Shown here: positions 33,110 through 46,876 of the stretch, one piece after another | Layout: every line of letters begins with the position of its first letter | Numbering within the stretch: position 1 is the first letter of the stretch | Notes under the pieces: model-generated | The model's input: the letters and a program-made list of their open reading frames with translations, nothing else | What the model was told of the DNA's origin: nothing | The model's database searches: none | Assembly: GCA_916613615.1 (NCBI GenBank) | Contig: OU744728.1 | Span: 34,370,450 to 34,434,449, forward strand | Direction: 5' to 3' | From: Steromphala cineraria | Lineage: Eukaryota > Mollusca > Gastropoda > Trochida > Trochidae | Length of the DNA: 64,000 nucleotides | Translations under genes and position numbers: made by a program

Positions 33110-36100
33110 CGTAGAACCACCTTATCTTGGATTAGACGAAAAACACTACAAGACGTGTAACTATTACTTGCTTCATGATAAAACTTTGTTAGTGAAGTTT
33201 AGAACATAGAAAAATACTACAGAAGGACAGATGAAAATGGAAATGCAATATTTGAAATCGATGATCAATTATTGTTTGAAACTTGAATTGTCATGGTAAG
33301 AGGTTACACAATTAAATACTCACCAGAAGGCAACGGGAGAGTGAAAATAACAAAACCGATCTTACCAATACACTCGAAAATCTTAACAAAAACTTAGACG
33401 GCATTTATGACACAGTTGAAAAGAAGGAATCTTGAAAGAAATAAACGATGTTGATCTTAAACTATAACTTAAATTATAGTAAGTGTTACAAATGAAGATA
33501 TGATTATGAGGTCAAAATGCGAATGAAAGGGGGTAAACTCAACATTGTTACATGATATTTGTTTATCCCTTGAATAAAGGAACTACATTAACAAGTCTAT
33601 ATCGGAAGCAGAAAGTCTGGTTGCAACCATACCCAATACAAGAGAAATGTTTATAACATGATATTTTAAAAATATTTATACAAAACAGACCTTTCCGAAA
33701 ATTGATTTACAGGAATTCTTTTTAAACTGTCAGGTCCCAAAACTCGCTGATTTGGATAAGGATATGCTCAAAGGAATGCAAAATAACGAGAGATTACAAT
33801 GAGCTTGGGATTAGAGCTCTAAATCACACCCCGTAGGAGCGGTGAACGGCAGGAATATTTCATGTCCGGAAGTGAACTATTTGCCACGCGAGAGAGGAGC
33901 ACGTTTTACATTTCAGATGTAGGAACATTGTCAATATCTTCATATTTAGAAGCCAGATTGTCACAAAAATTCAGGCTGTAAAATAGTAGACATCTATGCG
34001 TATTACCACCAAATATCGCCAAATTCTGTTTTGATACCAGCCCATGAGCCTCTAAAACAATGTCTGGTTGCAGCGAAAAGTCCGCTCAGACTCGCCAATT
34101 TACCAAAAGTTAAAGTATCATTGTTGAATAAACGAAAAACTAAACACGCCAAACTGTAGAACAATTATCAAACTCACTTTGTTCCAAATTTGAATGCAAA
34201 ACATTTTCTTGTTTTCGAGCTGTCGTCCTTAAAAGACCGACACCATCAGAGTCCTAGTGAACTATTTTATACCACGCACAATTTGTCCTAGTGAACTATA
34301 TCATTTTTAGGTAGTGAACTATTTGTTGTCAAACTATTCTCGTCATCTAATCACTTTCACGTCATTTACTTAACTTTTCTGATATTTTATTTCTCGGATG
34401 CGGTGTTAAGAATATGGACAGTATGTTGTTATTTTTGCTCTGAACATTGTTGTGACTTACGTTGGATAATATAGCGCTGTGCATAATGAAATTTACGGAG
34501 ACAGAAACATATCCTAAAAATACCTTTTAGTGAGACAACAGGTTAACTAAAATATGTTGAACAAAATTTCAACAAAGTTCCAATGACAATGATTGAAACA
34601 AACTTCGGATAGCTATTGAATAGAAGTGTGCATGTCATCGATGTAATCTTGTGTAGAATTCATCTCGCTTCATTTACTTGCTATTGTGAAAGAACAAGCT
34701 CTCAAGTGGAATCAGATGGAATGGTAATGGAATATAGAATTAATATTATAAAAGTGAAATGATCGCATTTATTTCAAGACGATTGTTTCCTATTAGGGTA
34801 ATCTTAAAATAACCATATGCATGTCGCACTTAAACAGCGACTTTATGAAACAGAATTCGAATTGGGCCAACAACAAACCGTTCCAAATTGAAATAAAATT
34901 TGTGAAAATAAAGCTAAAGAGAAAAACGGGGTTATGATAAAACAAGGAGACACAGTCATTACAACACCCGCCAAATTAGTTTTCATCATAGCTACATGTA
35001 AACATAAAATGTAAGTGCATAAATATCATCTTAAAACTCCATCAAGGTATTGATACATTGAAGACAATCGGTAGTTTTGGTTATCCTATCACAGAGAGAG
35101 AGTTTAGAACTGAGACAAGTAGGCCGTTTTGAAGATACCCGCGAACAGAGTAAAAAACAACAACACTGAACAAGGGCAATAAATGCGTAAAAAATAATAG
35201 TGCGCTCTGAATCTCCATCAAGCTATTGATACCCTCAAGTAACACAGTAAATTTGGTTTTCCTATATACACAAAGAACTTATAATTAATCACCCCCTATT
35301 TTGTAAAATGAAATTGGGTGCCCTCAGAGTATTATTTTAAATAAATTTGATGTATTGACCACTCCAGATACAACAATTGCTTTTTGATCAGCTGTTTAAT
35401 TAACCTAAAATTCCATCGTGTGCAAAAATGTGATAGAACTGAAATTTGGCCCAAAATATTTATTGTCATTGGGGAGAAGCTAAAACATATCCTTTGGATT
35501 TTTGTTGGTGACATGCATACAGAAAAGCCCTTTTTTATCATGTGTGATGAGAGGGTAGAACGACATTGAATTTTTAATACTTTGTTCATCAATAATAGAG
35601 AAATTCCTACAATCTTAAAATCTGTGAGTAAATTTGATATTCTTTGAGTTTACTTAATTGACCAACAATTCATCTTCTTTAGATAAGCCATTATCTTTAA
35701 CAGTGGTCAGAGTTTTCTTGGAGCGGTTTTTATAATTTGATACATAATTAACTTATTTTGAGTGTTCAATCTGCTCTAACGATTAACTTTTGCTGAGATC
35801 GTTTACCAAAAAGCAATAATTTCTGTAAAAAGAATGATAAGTATCACATTGCAGTAACAAATATGATGATCGTTATTTCGAGAATCCTTAAGTTTTTGCC
35901 TGTGACAAACATAACGTAACATGCAAGCTTGCATGTGAAAGTATCAAATTTAAAAAGAAATATACGTCACAAACAAGTGGTGTCCTTGTGTTTTATGGAT
36001 GAACGTCATTTCAACCTCTTCCCGCATTCGCACAAGTACGGAAGTTTGGGGGATGACACACCTTTAGGTGATCCCTGATTTTCATGACATATTGGTTTGC

Positions 36101-38200
36101 TTTGATACGAACGTAAATGACATAATGTAATATATATATTCAAATTATTTCATATATTCATTCCCAAAATGGAAAATAGATATAAGAACTAACTTTTAAT
36201 GAAATTCATATAACACTTTGTATTCGCGGAAGCCAAATTCACACGTCCAATTCATATGAATACTTATTATACAACCCAGGCCCGTAGCAAGCGGCCGCCC
36301 CCCAGGCCCCCCCACTAGTTCTAGAGGAAAAAATTTTGTAAAAGAAATTTACAGACTATCAAAATTCCAGCCCCCCAAATTTGGTATTCAGCCCCATACA
36401 ACCTCACAATCTATAAAATGAGCATGTAAAACACGTATAAAACCCTGATATGAAACCTACCCCCCCCCCCACTTAGCAGAGAATTTCAAAACAGAATTTG
36501 GCGATGTTTGGTGGTATAACGCATAGATGTCTTCTATTTTACAGCCTGAATTTTTGTGACAATCTGGCTTCTAAATGTGAAGATATTGACAATGTTCCGA
36601 CAGCTAAAATACAAAACGTGCTCCTCTCTCGCGTGGCAAATAGTTCACTTCCGGACATGAAATATTCCCTGCCGTTCACCGCTCCTACGGGTTGTAAATT
36701 ATAAGAAATACAATCATGTCCAATAAAATAAGTTGGCTCAAAAAAGACTTCAATTCTAATGAACACTCACAATTAAAGAAACCTTTTAATGATAATGTAT
36801 CTCGAACACATAGATTTCTATCAATACAGTGAAGAATCCCTAAAGGAAGAAAGTGTATACCTAAAGGACAAACGAATTGTGGAGGGATGTTTTAAAAGCA
36901 TGGGGATGATTTATTACACATAAATGGGAAATGGTTAAGACTGTCTGATATCTAGGCCACTGGGGAATAATCACAACGTTAGAATAAACATCAATTCAGT
37001 ACATTAAAAGAATGTCACAATCAGGAATTTATTTCATAAATGACTTGATTAATATTGATGGTAAACTCCATAATAAGTTAACACAAATGTAGAACGGCAA
37101 ATTTTCGAGAATATGCTGACATTATTAAGGCAAACAAAACATATCTTGTCAAATCAAAATTTAAAATAGAGAACAAATAGAATGCCATTTAACCCTTATT
37201 TCATTGAAAACAACGACTTTGAAAAATGTCTGTCTAACCAAGGTACATATTAAAAGTGTCATCAAACACAATTGATTTACAAGTACAGGGAAAGGTGGGA
37301 ACTAGATCTTGAATGTTTTTACAATGGAACAGAAAGGAGTAAAAATTTCCATCATGTCAAATCTGAGATCGAAATCAAAATTGTTTCATTGTTCCATTCT
37401 ACATAAACTACTGTTCAAAGCAAACGCTACCAAGTTGCTGAATACAATGTCCCCCGTTCTGCGTTGCGGCGGGGGGACAACAAGGAAAAGTGTTCACTTT
37501 TTCTGCTGTCTCGCCTAGTTAAGGAGGTTCAAAATCGACACGTTTTTGAAGGCGTTTTTATCCCAAATATATAGTTTCAAAAATTTACATCAACGTAAGA
37601 TGGGTTCTGGAGAAAAACATGTAACCATGTTTCTGTCATATCAGTCCCCAATGGATTGAATAATCTTGTGATTTGGGTGGTAGCGTTTCTTTTGGACACT
37701 AGTTAAGAATCCTCCCGACAAATGATCGCCTGCAAAAGATGAATATCAAAGATGAAAATAAATGCAATTTAGAAAAAGAAACCTTAAGAAATCGTTTAAC
37801 GTTTTGATATTGTCAAACATATATGGGATAATGTGAAGGAATGGATAGCAACGTGTACTCAAGCAAACATAAACTTATTAAAGAACTTTATATCTTGGAT
37901 GTCCTGAATATGAAACGACAATTACAACCATTAAATACACTATCTTTAAAAAACAAACAGGCCGGGCTGAAACAAAACTTAAAGTGCATTTAACACGACC
38001 TACAAAAGCACACAATATTGACAAAAATAATGCCTACTAAACTTGCACCTGCTCCCAATTTATGGAATTCTGAACAAACTGTCATTTGATATTCAATGTA
38101 CTAACGGATATACAAATAAAATGGGGTTTGACGTTTGGCGTAAAATCGCCCAAAACTTGCATATTTGCAACATATTTGGAAATGTGTTGAAGCTTACGTC
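33110..38200 (+). pseudogene. decayed L1-like LINE, split by a 2.86-kb inverted-repeat element
   Basis: The left part (33110-33829) reads as the ORF2 linker: YYLLHDKTLL, then YFKNIYTKQTFPKIDLQEFF and NCQVPKLADLDKDML, with stops. The right part (36692-38200) reads as the C-terminal region: WRDVLKAWG-stop-FITHKW, SGIYFINDLINIDGKLHNK and HIWDNVKEWIATCTQANINL. The reverse transcriptase core between them is missing, so loss of the core accompanied or followed insertion of the element at 33830-36691. All reading frames are broken. Confidence 0.75.
33830..36691. mobile_element. 2.86-kb element with ~205-bp terminal inverted repeats
   Basis: CCCGTAGGAGCGGTGAACGG begins the left arm (33830-34034), and its complement ends the right arm (36486-36691). 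The arms match for about 205 bp, through TTTGCCACGCGAGAGAGGAG and GCCAAATTCTGTTTTGA, with a few substitutions. The 2.4-kb interior has no convincing gene. It contains repeated GTGAACTAT words near 34250-34330 and a C-rich segment at 36280-36480. No clean target duplication was found, so the superfamily is not assigned. Confidence 0.88.
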
Positions 38201-38429
38201 ACATATATGAGCAATGCATGTGGCAATAAACCTGCAACGCTCTTTTCACTTAAATCTGCAGGTGCTCGTTCGTTGTCATAATAACTCTGAAATTGACAGC
38301 AAAAGTCACGAATGACCTCCTAAGAATATTTTACAAAGAATTTACAAAAGAAAATTAAATAATCAACACGTTCTTTTTTTCAGTTTTTTAATGGATTTCA
38401 ATATGACATAAGGTATCAATAGTAGAGAA

Positions 38430-39560
38430 TAGTCGAGGAACCCACCGTCAATTTGTCTAGGAAACCACCGTCAATTTGTCTAGGAACCCACCGTCACTTT
38501 GTCTACGAGCAAACCGTCAATTTGTCTAGGAACCCACCGTCAATTTGTCTAGGAACCCTGCGTCAATCTGTCTACGAACCCAACGTCAATTTGTCTACGA
38601 ACCCACCTTCCATCTGTCTACGACCCCACCGTTATTCTGTCGAGGAACCCACTGTCATTCTGTCGAGGAACACAAAGTGAATCTGTCTACGACCCCACCG
38701 TCAATCTGTCTACGAACCCACTGTCATTCTGTCGAGGAACACAAAGTGAATCTGTCTACGAAACCACCGCCCATCTGTCTACGACCCCACCGTTATTCTG
38801 TCGAGGAACCCACCGTCAATCTGTCTACGAACCCACTGTCATTCTGTCGAGGAACACAAAGTGAATCTGTCTACGAAACCACCGCCCATCTGTCTACGAC
38901 CCCACCGTCATTCTGTCTACGAACCCACCGTCCATCTGTCTACGAACCCACCGTCATTCTGTCCAAGGAACCCACCGTCAATCTGTCGAGGAACCCAACG
39001 TCCATCTGTCTACGACCCCACTGTCATTCTGTCGAGGAACCCACCGTCCATCTATCTACGAAACCACCGTCCATCTGTCTACGACCCCATCGTCATTCTG
39101 TCTACGAACCCACCGTCCATCTGTCTACGAACCCACCGTCCATCCACCCCCACCGTCCATCTGTCTACGACCCCACCGTTATTCTGTCGAGGAACCCACC
39201 GTCCATCTGTCTACGAAGCCACCGCCATTCTGTAGAGGAACCCATTGTCCATCTGTCTACGACCCCACCGTCATTCTGTCTACGAAGCAACCGTCATTCT
39301 GTCGAGGAACCCACTATCAATCTGTCTAGGAACCAACCGTCAATCTGTCGAGGAACCCACCGTTAATCTGTCTACGACCCCACCGTCAATCTGTCTACGA
39401 CCCCAACGTCATTCTGTTGAGGAACCCACCGTCATTCTGTCGAGGAACCCACCGTCAATCTGTCTACGACCCCACCGTCATTCTGTAGAGGAACCCACCG
39501 TCATTCTGTCTACGACCCCACCGTCATTCTGTCAAGGAACCCACCATTATTGGATGGCCA
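38430..39560. repeat. 23-bp minisatellite (array 6), about 49 copies
   Basis: Unit GAACCCACCGTCATTCTGTC plus TAC or GAG (23 bp), with variants ATCTGTC and CGACCCCACC. On the + strand no stop occurs, so reading frames up to 273 codons with a 23-residue period arise. These are treated as artefacts. Confidence 0.96.
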
Positions 39561-39600
39561 AGTCCCAACGCCATATCAATACTTAATTAAACCTTAATTG

Positions 39601-42600
39601 TTTTATTAGCTCACCTTTACAAAGTAAATGTGAGCTTATGTCATGGCGCTTCGTCCGTCGTCCGTCTGTCTGTCCGTCCGTCCGTCCGTCTGTCTGTCTG
39701 TCCGTCCGTCCGTAAACTTTCAGAAAAAAGACTACTCCTCCTAAACGAATCCAGATATCATTCTGAAATTGGAGTATGTTATACCCATGGTGATTCCTCA
39801 CAGAAAGGTAGACGTTTCAGTTTTGAGAATCCAAGATGGCCGCCATGGCAGCCATATTGAATTTTCAATTAGATTTCACGAAAAAGACTACTCCTCCTAA
39901 ACGAATCCGGATATCATTCTGAAATTGTAGTATGTTATACCCATGGTGATTCCTCACAGAAAGGTAGACGTTTCAGTTTTGAGAATCCAAGATGGCCGCC
40001 ATTGCAGCCATATTGAATTTTCAATTAGATTTCACGAAAAAGACTACTCCTCCTAAACGAATCCAGATATCATTCTGAAATTGTAGTATGTTATACCCAT
40101 GGTGATTCCTCACAGAAAGGTAGACGTTTCAGTTTTGAGAATCCAAGATGGCCGCTATGGCAGCCATATTGAATTTTCAATTAGATATCAGGAAAAAGAC
40201 TACTCCTCCTAATCGAATCCAGATATCATTCTGAAATTGTAGTATGTTATACCCATGGTGATTCCTCACAGAAAGGTAGACGTTTCAGTTTTGAGAATCA
40301 AAGATGGCCGCCATGGCAGCCATATTGAATTTTCAATTAGATTTCACGAAAAAGACTACACCTCCTAAACGAATGCAGATATCATTCTGAAATTGTAGTA
40401 TGTTATACCCATGGTGATTCCTCACAGAAAGGTAGACGTTTCAGTTTTGAGAATCCAAGATGGCCGCTATGGCAGCCATATTGAATTTTCAATTAGATTT
40501 CATGAAAAGACTACTCTTTCTAAACCAATCTAGATATCATTCTGAAATTGTAGTATGTTATAACTATGGTGATTCCGCACAGAAAGGTAAACGTTTCAGT
40601 TTTGAGAATCCAAGATGGCTGCAATAGCAGCCATATTGAATTTTCAATGAGATTTCATGAAAATGACTACTTCTCCTAAACCAATCTAGATATCATTTTC
40701 ATATTGTAGTATGTTATACCTATAGTGATTCCTCCCACAAAGGTAGACGTTTCAGTTTTGAGAACCAAAGATGGCCGCGATAGCATCCATATTGACTTTT
40801 CAGCTGCAAATGACGCATCATTATTACTAAATTTTAAGCTTTCATCAAGTGATCACTCGCACTATATAAATTCTCTAATTTGAACTTACTAATCATAATA
40901 TTATCTTAAATATGGAATATTTAAGATTGTCATGCAAGTTTTTCTTTATTTTTAAGTGTTTCTAAAACATTAAGATGAAAGACAAACATAATTAATTAAT
41001 TTGTTTAGAAGATTTATGGAATTAGCTGCAAAAACCCAATGACATTAAACATCATGTTGAATTTTGAACCATTATATTCCTTTAAATACCACACAAAAGG
41101 GGTCAACCAGAGTTCAGATATTCCTGTTGAGTCTAATACACATCCCAATACAGGCTGCTAGCATCACAGTCTCTGCTGCTAGTCTGTTGCATAATCAACC
41201 TGACCCAATTGATAGGGTAGAGCATTATGCTATATTGCCATGTGTATGCAATAAGAGTTATGGAAATTAGACTTGTATTCTCATGACAGTGATATGTTCT
41301 TTCTAAGAATAACAACTTACACAAAACTTGTCAACAATAAGCTTTGTGTTTAGCAATCTACATGATAAGTTGATGTGGAAAGAGTTATTTTGCATCAGGT
41401 TCCAGTTCCTGTGTTTTACTCATATTTGTACCATTTCTATATCTAACAGAAGTTCTTCTTGACACAAAATCAATTTAGGACATAAGCTAACTATATTTTG
41501 TGAAATTATATATATTTTTCACAACAATTCATGTTCTTTTCCGTCAAGTCTTTTAATACCACACATAAGGGCTTACCCAGAGTTCAGGTTTACATGCTTA
41601 GCACACTAGGATGCTTCTCCAAATATACGTACACAAAGCCAAATACACAAATTGCTACACTCTCCTTAAGGATCTGGGGCTAGCAGCCCTGCCTGCTTGT
41701 ATATTGCATAGTAATCCTGACCTAATTGATAATTAGAACATAATGGACTTTATGGAAAGTATATAAATTGTCTTTATGAAAAGTATACTTGTATTCTATT
41801 AAAAGTAATACTTTTTACAAATAACAATTTAAACAACTCAAGAATTAGGTTTTTGTGTACAACAATCTGCACGATGAGTTAATATTAACAAGTTAAGAAT
41901 CTGCTTTTATGTTCAGTAATCTACATGATAAGTTAATAATAGAGGTATTTTGTATCAGGTTCCAGTTCCAATACCATATGTTTTATAAATACCTGTAAAA
42001 ATAAATGATAATTGTATCATGCTGAAGGGGTTCTGGGAACAACATGTCATCATAGAAGTCATTATTTTTCAATTAGATTTCAGGCCAAGTACTACTCCTA
42101 CTAAATCAATTAAGATATCATTCTGAAAAGTGAGTATTTTTTTATATAGTGATTCCTGACAAAGACGCATTTATTTTATTATCAAGAATCCAAGATGGTC
42201 AATATGTCAATTATATTGAATTTTCAATCAGATTTCATGAAATTCATTGAAAAGAATACATTTCCTGATCAATCAAATCAATGTCATTATATTTGTATTG
42301 ATACGCTTGTTGTAATATTTATCAACACTATAAATACAGTTACAAAAAACTGTATGAATCATCTTTATCTGCGAACAGCCTGAAGCATGACTGTTTTAAT
42401 AAATCCTTTCCGTTTTACATAATTCCTGACACTTCATATATGGCAAATAACATAGCCAGTGAGGGATAAATATACATTTTATAATCATCTATATCTGATT
42501 ACGGTCTGAACAATGATTATCTAGATAATTATAATGATCATTCAATTCAAACAAATCCTTTTCAAAAGCATTTAAAATTATTAAATTTGTTCACTCCAAA

Positions 42601-43756
42601 CACTAACTGTTAGGTTTTTTAGTCCTTTGTTCCCATGCATTTAATTTATTCCAAATTGAAAAATTTTGGTTAATGAATAACAAATTATCTTTTATTTTGT
42701 TTGTCATGCTAATAAAAGATATCATTTAATATTCATCTTCAAAACTAATTGAACAGCTGTCTGAACAATTTTTTTTTTAGAAAGTCGTTCACACCAATTC
42801 TCTCTGCTAGTTAAGATACTTCAATAAACATATTACTGAGTTGACCTCCAGATTATTTCCATTGCAAACCTCTCTTCTACCCCCAACCCTTCTATCCCCC
42901 CTTTCCCTCCTCCCCTTTTTTCTCCTGTCCTTCCCTTGCAAACCTCTCTTCTATCCCACATTCCTTCTACCCCCCCCCCCCCCCCCCCTTTCCCCATCTA
43001 TCCTTCCAGCCCCTCTCCTGCAACTCTCCTCTAAAGAGTATCTGTATTGCATATTGAAATGAGGGGAGGACACTCACTATATAGAATAACAGTAACTTAC
43101 ATAAGAGGATAAGTTACATAAGCTACATGCAGGTGCAAGAGGTCATCATAGATCATCATATCTAGTAATTAGCATAAACCCCCATGTTGCTAGCCTATTC
43201 TGACCAATCAGTTTGCACTATCATATGTCAAGATTTAAGATATTTAGAAATCTTCAGTTAGAATTACATGAGACATTGACCTGGACAGTTTACTTTGGCA
43301 ATTGGACCTATCACTAGCTGAATTTGTGATTTGTGTCAGAGGGATATATTCCTAATGTTTATGTGCATCATCTTTTTAGTTTTTTGGAAGTTGAGAGTGT
43401 GACTAAATGAATACTCCTAAACCAATCAAGATATCATAATGAAATTAATACAGATGCCCACATAAAAGTAGCATTTTGAAGATTAAAAAGTCCAAGATGG
43501 TCACCAATTTAGCCATAGATATACAAAAAAGTTATACAAAAACCTACTGCTTGTTAACAAATCATGATTATATCATTCTTGTATTAATGTTTGTTCAAGC
43601 TCTAGTGGTTTCCAACAGAAGAATAGCATTTTAAAAGATAAAAAAATCATGATGGCAGCCATAATCAATTATCATATAAAAGATGGTTACACAATTAAAC
43701 CATATTACCACATCATTCATTTTAAGGTGAGCTTCTGTACCCTCGGTACTTTTATT
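39601..43756 (+). mobile_element. family B repeat (AGCTCACC type), copy B1, 4.2 kb
   Basis: 5' hairpin AGCTCACcTTTACaaaGTAAAtGTGAGCT (39608-39636), then a (GTCY)n microsatellite (39650-39714). About seven internal units of 156 bp follow (39715-40800), each with GGTAGACGTTTCAGTTTTGA and AAGATGGCCGC...GCCATATTGAATTTTC. Then come ~2.9 kb of unique-looking AT-rich sequence with decayed units near 42060, 43400 and 43600. The 3' arm is AAGGTGAGCT and the 3' hairpin GTACCctcGGTAC (43737-43749). No gene was seen inside. Confidence 0.85.
42840..43032 (+). repeat. polypyrimidine tract with a run of ~19 C
   Basis: Nearly pure C/T strand for ~190 bp, including an uninterrupted C run at about 42970-42988 and a direct repeat of TTGCAAACCTCTCTTCTA. 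It lies inside family B copy B1. Such tracts can adopt triplex structures, and copy number of the C run is unreliable in assemblies. Confidence 0.8.
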
Positions 43757-46700
43757 TATAACTGTTTCTCTGTAACCGGAGCTAAAGTCAAAATCTAAAT
43801 TCAGAACTTAGATTTGGAACCTTTTGTACTTAAGTAAACTTGTTTCCAAAAGAACATCGTCAATAGATAGATAAGCAAATGTCTTGTAAAGAAGGATACC
43901 CATCTTCATACTTCAGTAACAGATTCTTTTCATTCTGTGCCATGGCTGGACAGAATGTTCGGTGCTTATGTTTAAGATTGATAAATAATGGCAGTTAAGT
44001 TAGAAAACGATGTTGTCGATAAAATGCATTTCATTTGACATTATTCATTTGATGCAAAACACATTAACAGTATCTAATTTCGAATTCTATTTGGAACATT
44101 CTATCATAATATCAGGGTTCAAGTCTCTGATATTTGGTCAAACCAATCTTGAACATATTTGTTGTAATCGTATTATAGGTTATTTCGGGACGACATTGTT
44201 GTCATCAATGTATCGACTAGTGAAAGTATAGATACCGACAAGCAATTCCCATAGTTTTATTCTAATTGTGGAGACTGAATACGTATTCCAAAATAGTTCA
44301 TCATGGTTTATGTATCAACAAGTAGCGGTGGATGCCTACATATCTTCCATTGCATGTGACAGATAGAAATTGAATGGGTGAAAACAAAATTACAAGAATT
44401 ATCATTTAACTTTCCACATATGAGTCTTTATCACCCCTGCTAAAAACCATGCGAACGCATAGCAAGTTTTCTAATATACTTTACAACTGTGTAATATTGC
44501 ACAGATGTGTAAAAATTGTGCATGCGAGAAAGGCGTTATATATATGAACTGAGAATGCTTTTTTAGTCTTTTTTTAAAAGGTTCAAAAATGCATATTTTG
44601 AGACCTTCAACCGATGTTTGCCTTAATTTCTAGCTTTTTTGTAATGCAGTATATTATGTAAAAATGTACACAAAACTAAGATTGGTCGTAAATAATAAAG
44701 AATTTGTGCTTATACTTAATTATTTTCTACAATAGTGAGGATTTTCGAAAACGGGCAATATTCAGTGACCTGTCACGGACATACCATATTCAGTTTCATT
44801 TTGTCAACATATTTTCTTACTGGAACAGTCTATATATATATATGCATTAAAATGTAGCCTACAATCATCGTGTATGTATCCCTAACAGTTTTGGATAAAA
44901 TATTTTAAAAGAAAAACGTCCCTCAAGAAATGGAGACTTTACATACTTGTTTTCCCTACAAAAAGATAGGAAACGGACCCTTTGTCAGCGGACCCTTTGT
45001 CAACATTTAGGGTCCGATGCGTCAGGTCTAAGGACAAAAATGTATATTTCTGCCTTAATAACTTTTATCGAAATGTATTTAGCTTTGCAACGACATATAG
45101 CACTAAACTGTAAAACAATGCCGCTAGTGAGGAGACTTGTGCCGCAAAATTTCACACAATTTCAATTTTATTTGTTTTAGCCAAAAATTATATATCGGCC
45201 GAAAACTATAGGACCAATCAATAGGGAGTACTGCTGCCCACATTCTGTGCAAGCTTGTTTAACTTATCTTTCTTAGTTTTAGAGATATATTGCATGAGGT
45301 GTGAGCTAGGTTGTTATCATGAACATTCTATGAGATGTGCTTGAGTCAGTTTGAAACTCATGTTGCCCACGAAGAACACAGATACGAAAAGACACATATT
45401 GGTTTTACTATCAAAAGGCATCGGGCCTATCGAGGGATCATGATTGATACGTGTATAGAAACTTTGATTCCAAAGCCAAATTCACACGTTCATTTTACAC
45501 GGATACTAATTCATATAGGCCCTACCCTATCAAAACTTATAAACTTCAAACTGTCATTCTGACTTCTTTCGATAAGTTTTCAAAATAACGTTTGACTGAT
45601 TAACGCGTTTCATTGTCCGGTTTTCGATCATTCCGACTTCAAACCTTCGATCCTGATGTCACTATATATAGGCCTACAATATTAAAAGCGCATATGTCGT
45701 TTGGCGTTTAAATTATAGGCTAGTTTCCTGCAACAGGCAAAACCTATCGATCAAATGACACTTTTGACAACGACTCACGGAATGACTCTCAACATGGACC
45801 ACAACAAAGGCCTATATATTAAATTATTCGCTAGCTATGATTAAAATGATAATTATTATCATTTTCTTATCAAACTCAACAATCATTCATAAAGATTGGA
45901 ATTAATGACTCTAAAACCAAGAGGCATGCGCTTTATTCATTAATATCAGAATCTAACAGAATCTAGCGTGTTTGCGAAAAAACGGTTATCTTTACCCTAT
46001 ATATATATAATTTACAAATTGGATCGAAATAAATATAGGCCTAGGCCCTACACCTTGGCCTACTTTTTGATGATTGAAAGCCTCGCCTTACAGCTTAGTT
46101 ACGCCGAAAAAATAAAACAACTATAAATCTTGTTGCAAAAATGTTTTTCTTTAATTTATTAATTACCTACATGAATTCTGTTTCCTAAATCAAAGAAGCA
46201 TATATATGTAGTAGCCTACAAATTCACGGATGAACAACCTACAAATGTGAATGAACGAAACAACGTCTAATCAATTTCTTTGACGTTTAGGCCTACAATC
46301 TATAAGTTTGAATCAGTAGGCATAAAGAGGGGAGTAGCACAAAATCTAAATGTAGATATAGGCCTACACCTTCTCTGCTTTCCGTTGCCATGCCATACAC
46401 TATACTAGCTGCAGGAGCTATTTGTTTAATTTTAGATCGCCGCTCCGCAGCCGCAGAATATCATGCCCAGGCGTGTTGTTTAACGCACCTTTTCTTTCCG
46501 AAAATAGGACCTTATTGTTTTTTGAACATACATAAGGCGCAATTTGAATTTGCTATATATCTATATTTTTGTAAACATATGTTCATAAGATTAATTGAGT
46601 TTTAAAAACCAAATATTCAAGAATTACTTTATTGGCCTATATGGCCTGATCGTTGAATGAACTGGTTTTCATCGCGTAGTAATACTTTCATCTACCGCTC

Positions 46701-46788
46701 CCGAACTATTTTCGTCGCGGGTGCAGCCATTTTGTTTGTTCTACCGGAATACTATTGCTTTCAATCCTGTTTAATCGACGCTTTTAAA
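43757..46788. other. intergenic region and probable YWHAE promoter/5' leader
   Basis: No gene recognised. From about 45660 to 46390 the palindromic octamer TAGGCCTA occurs four times, with several near matches. A GC-richer stretch (46430-46800) with GCCGCTCCGCAGCCGC and GCAGCCATTTTG (YY1-like) immediately precedes the YWHAE start codon and is the likely promoter and 5' untranslated region. No TATA box is evident. Confidence 0.45.
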
Positions 46789-46876
46789 ATGTCAACCGCC
46801 GGAGAAACTGCCCATACCGAAAGGGAAGATCACGTTTATAAGGCTAAACTAGCTGAACAAGCAGAACGTTATGATG
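46789..46876 (+). CDS. YWHAE: YWHAE exon 1 (start codon)
   Basis: ATG in TTAAAATGTC, then [20 protein letters not shown] and LAEQAERYD. The frame is open upstream to 46657, but the 14-3-3 homology begins at the chosen Met region and upstream residues look unlike the family. The donor is GGTTTGT, phase 1. Confidence 0.93.

Noticed and set aside
36286..36325. Cloning-vector polylinker contamination (GCGGCCGC near ACTAGTTCTAGAG)
   Set aside because: Short matches to NotI, SpeI and XbaI sites look polylinker-like, but the order and spacing differ from common vectors and C-rich repeat text surrounds them. The sequence continues smoothly into the inverted-repeat element. Coincidence is more likely.
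38453..39586. Plus-strand ORFs up to 273 codons
   Set aside because: A 23-residue period from the 23-bp minisatellite, open in several frames. No start context or splice structure.
42960..42990. Telomere- or centromere-like signal
   Set aside because: It is a simple C run in a polypyrimidine tract. No telomeric TTAGGG array was seen in the window.
39601..43756. LTR retrotransposon reading of family B
   Set aside because: There are no long direct terminal repeats, primer-binding site or gag/pol text. The ends are short inverted arms with hairpins.
46657..46788. Upstream extension of the YWHAE reading frame to an earlier Met
   Set aside because: The frame is open, but the residues (hydrophobic, Cys/Phe-rich) are unlike any 14-3-3 N-terminus. 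The Met at 46789 sits right before the conserved start.
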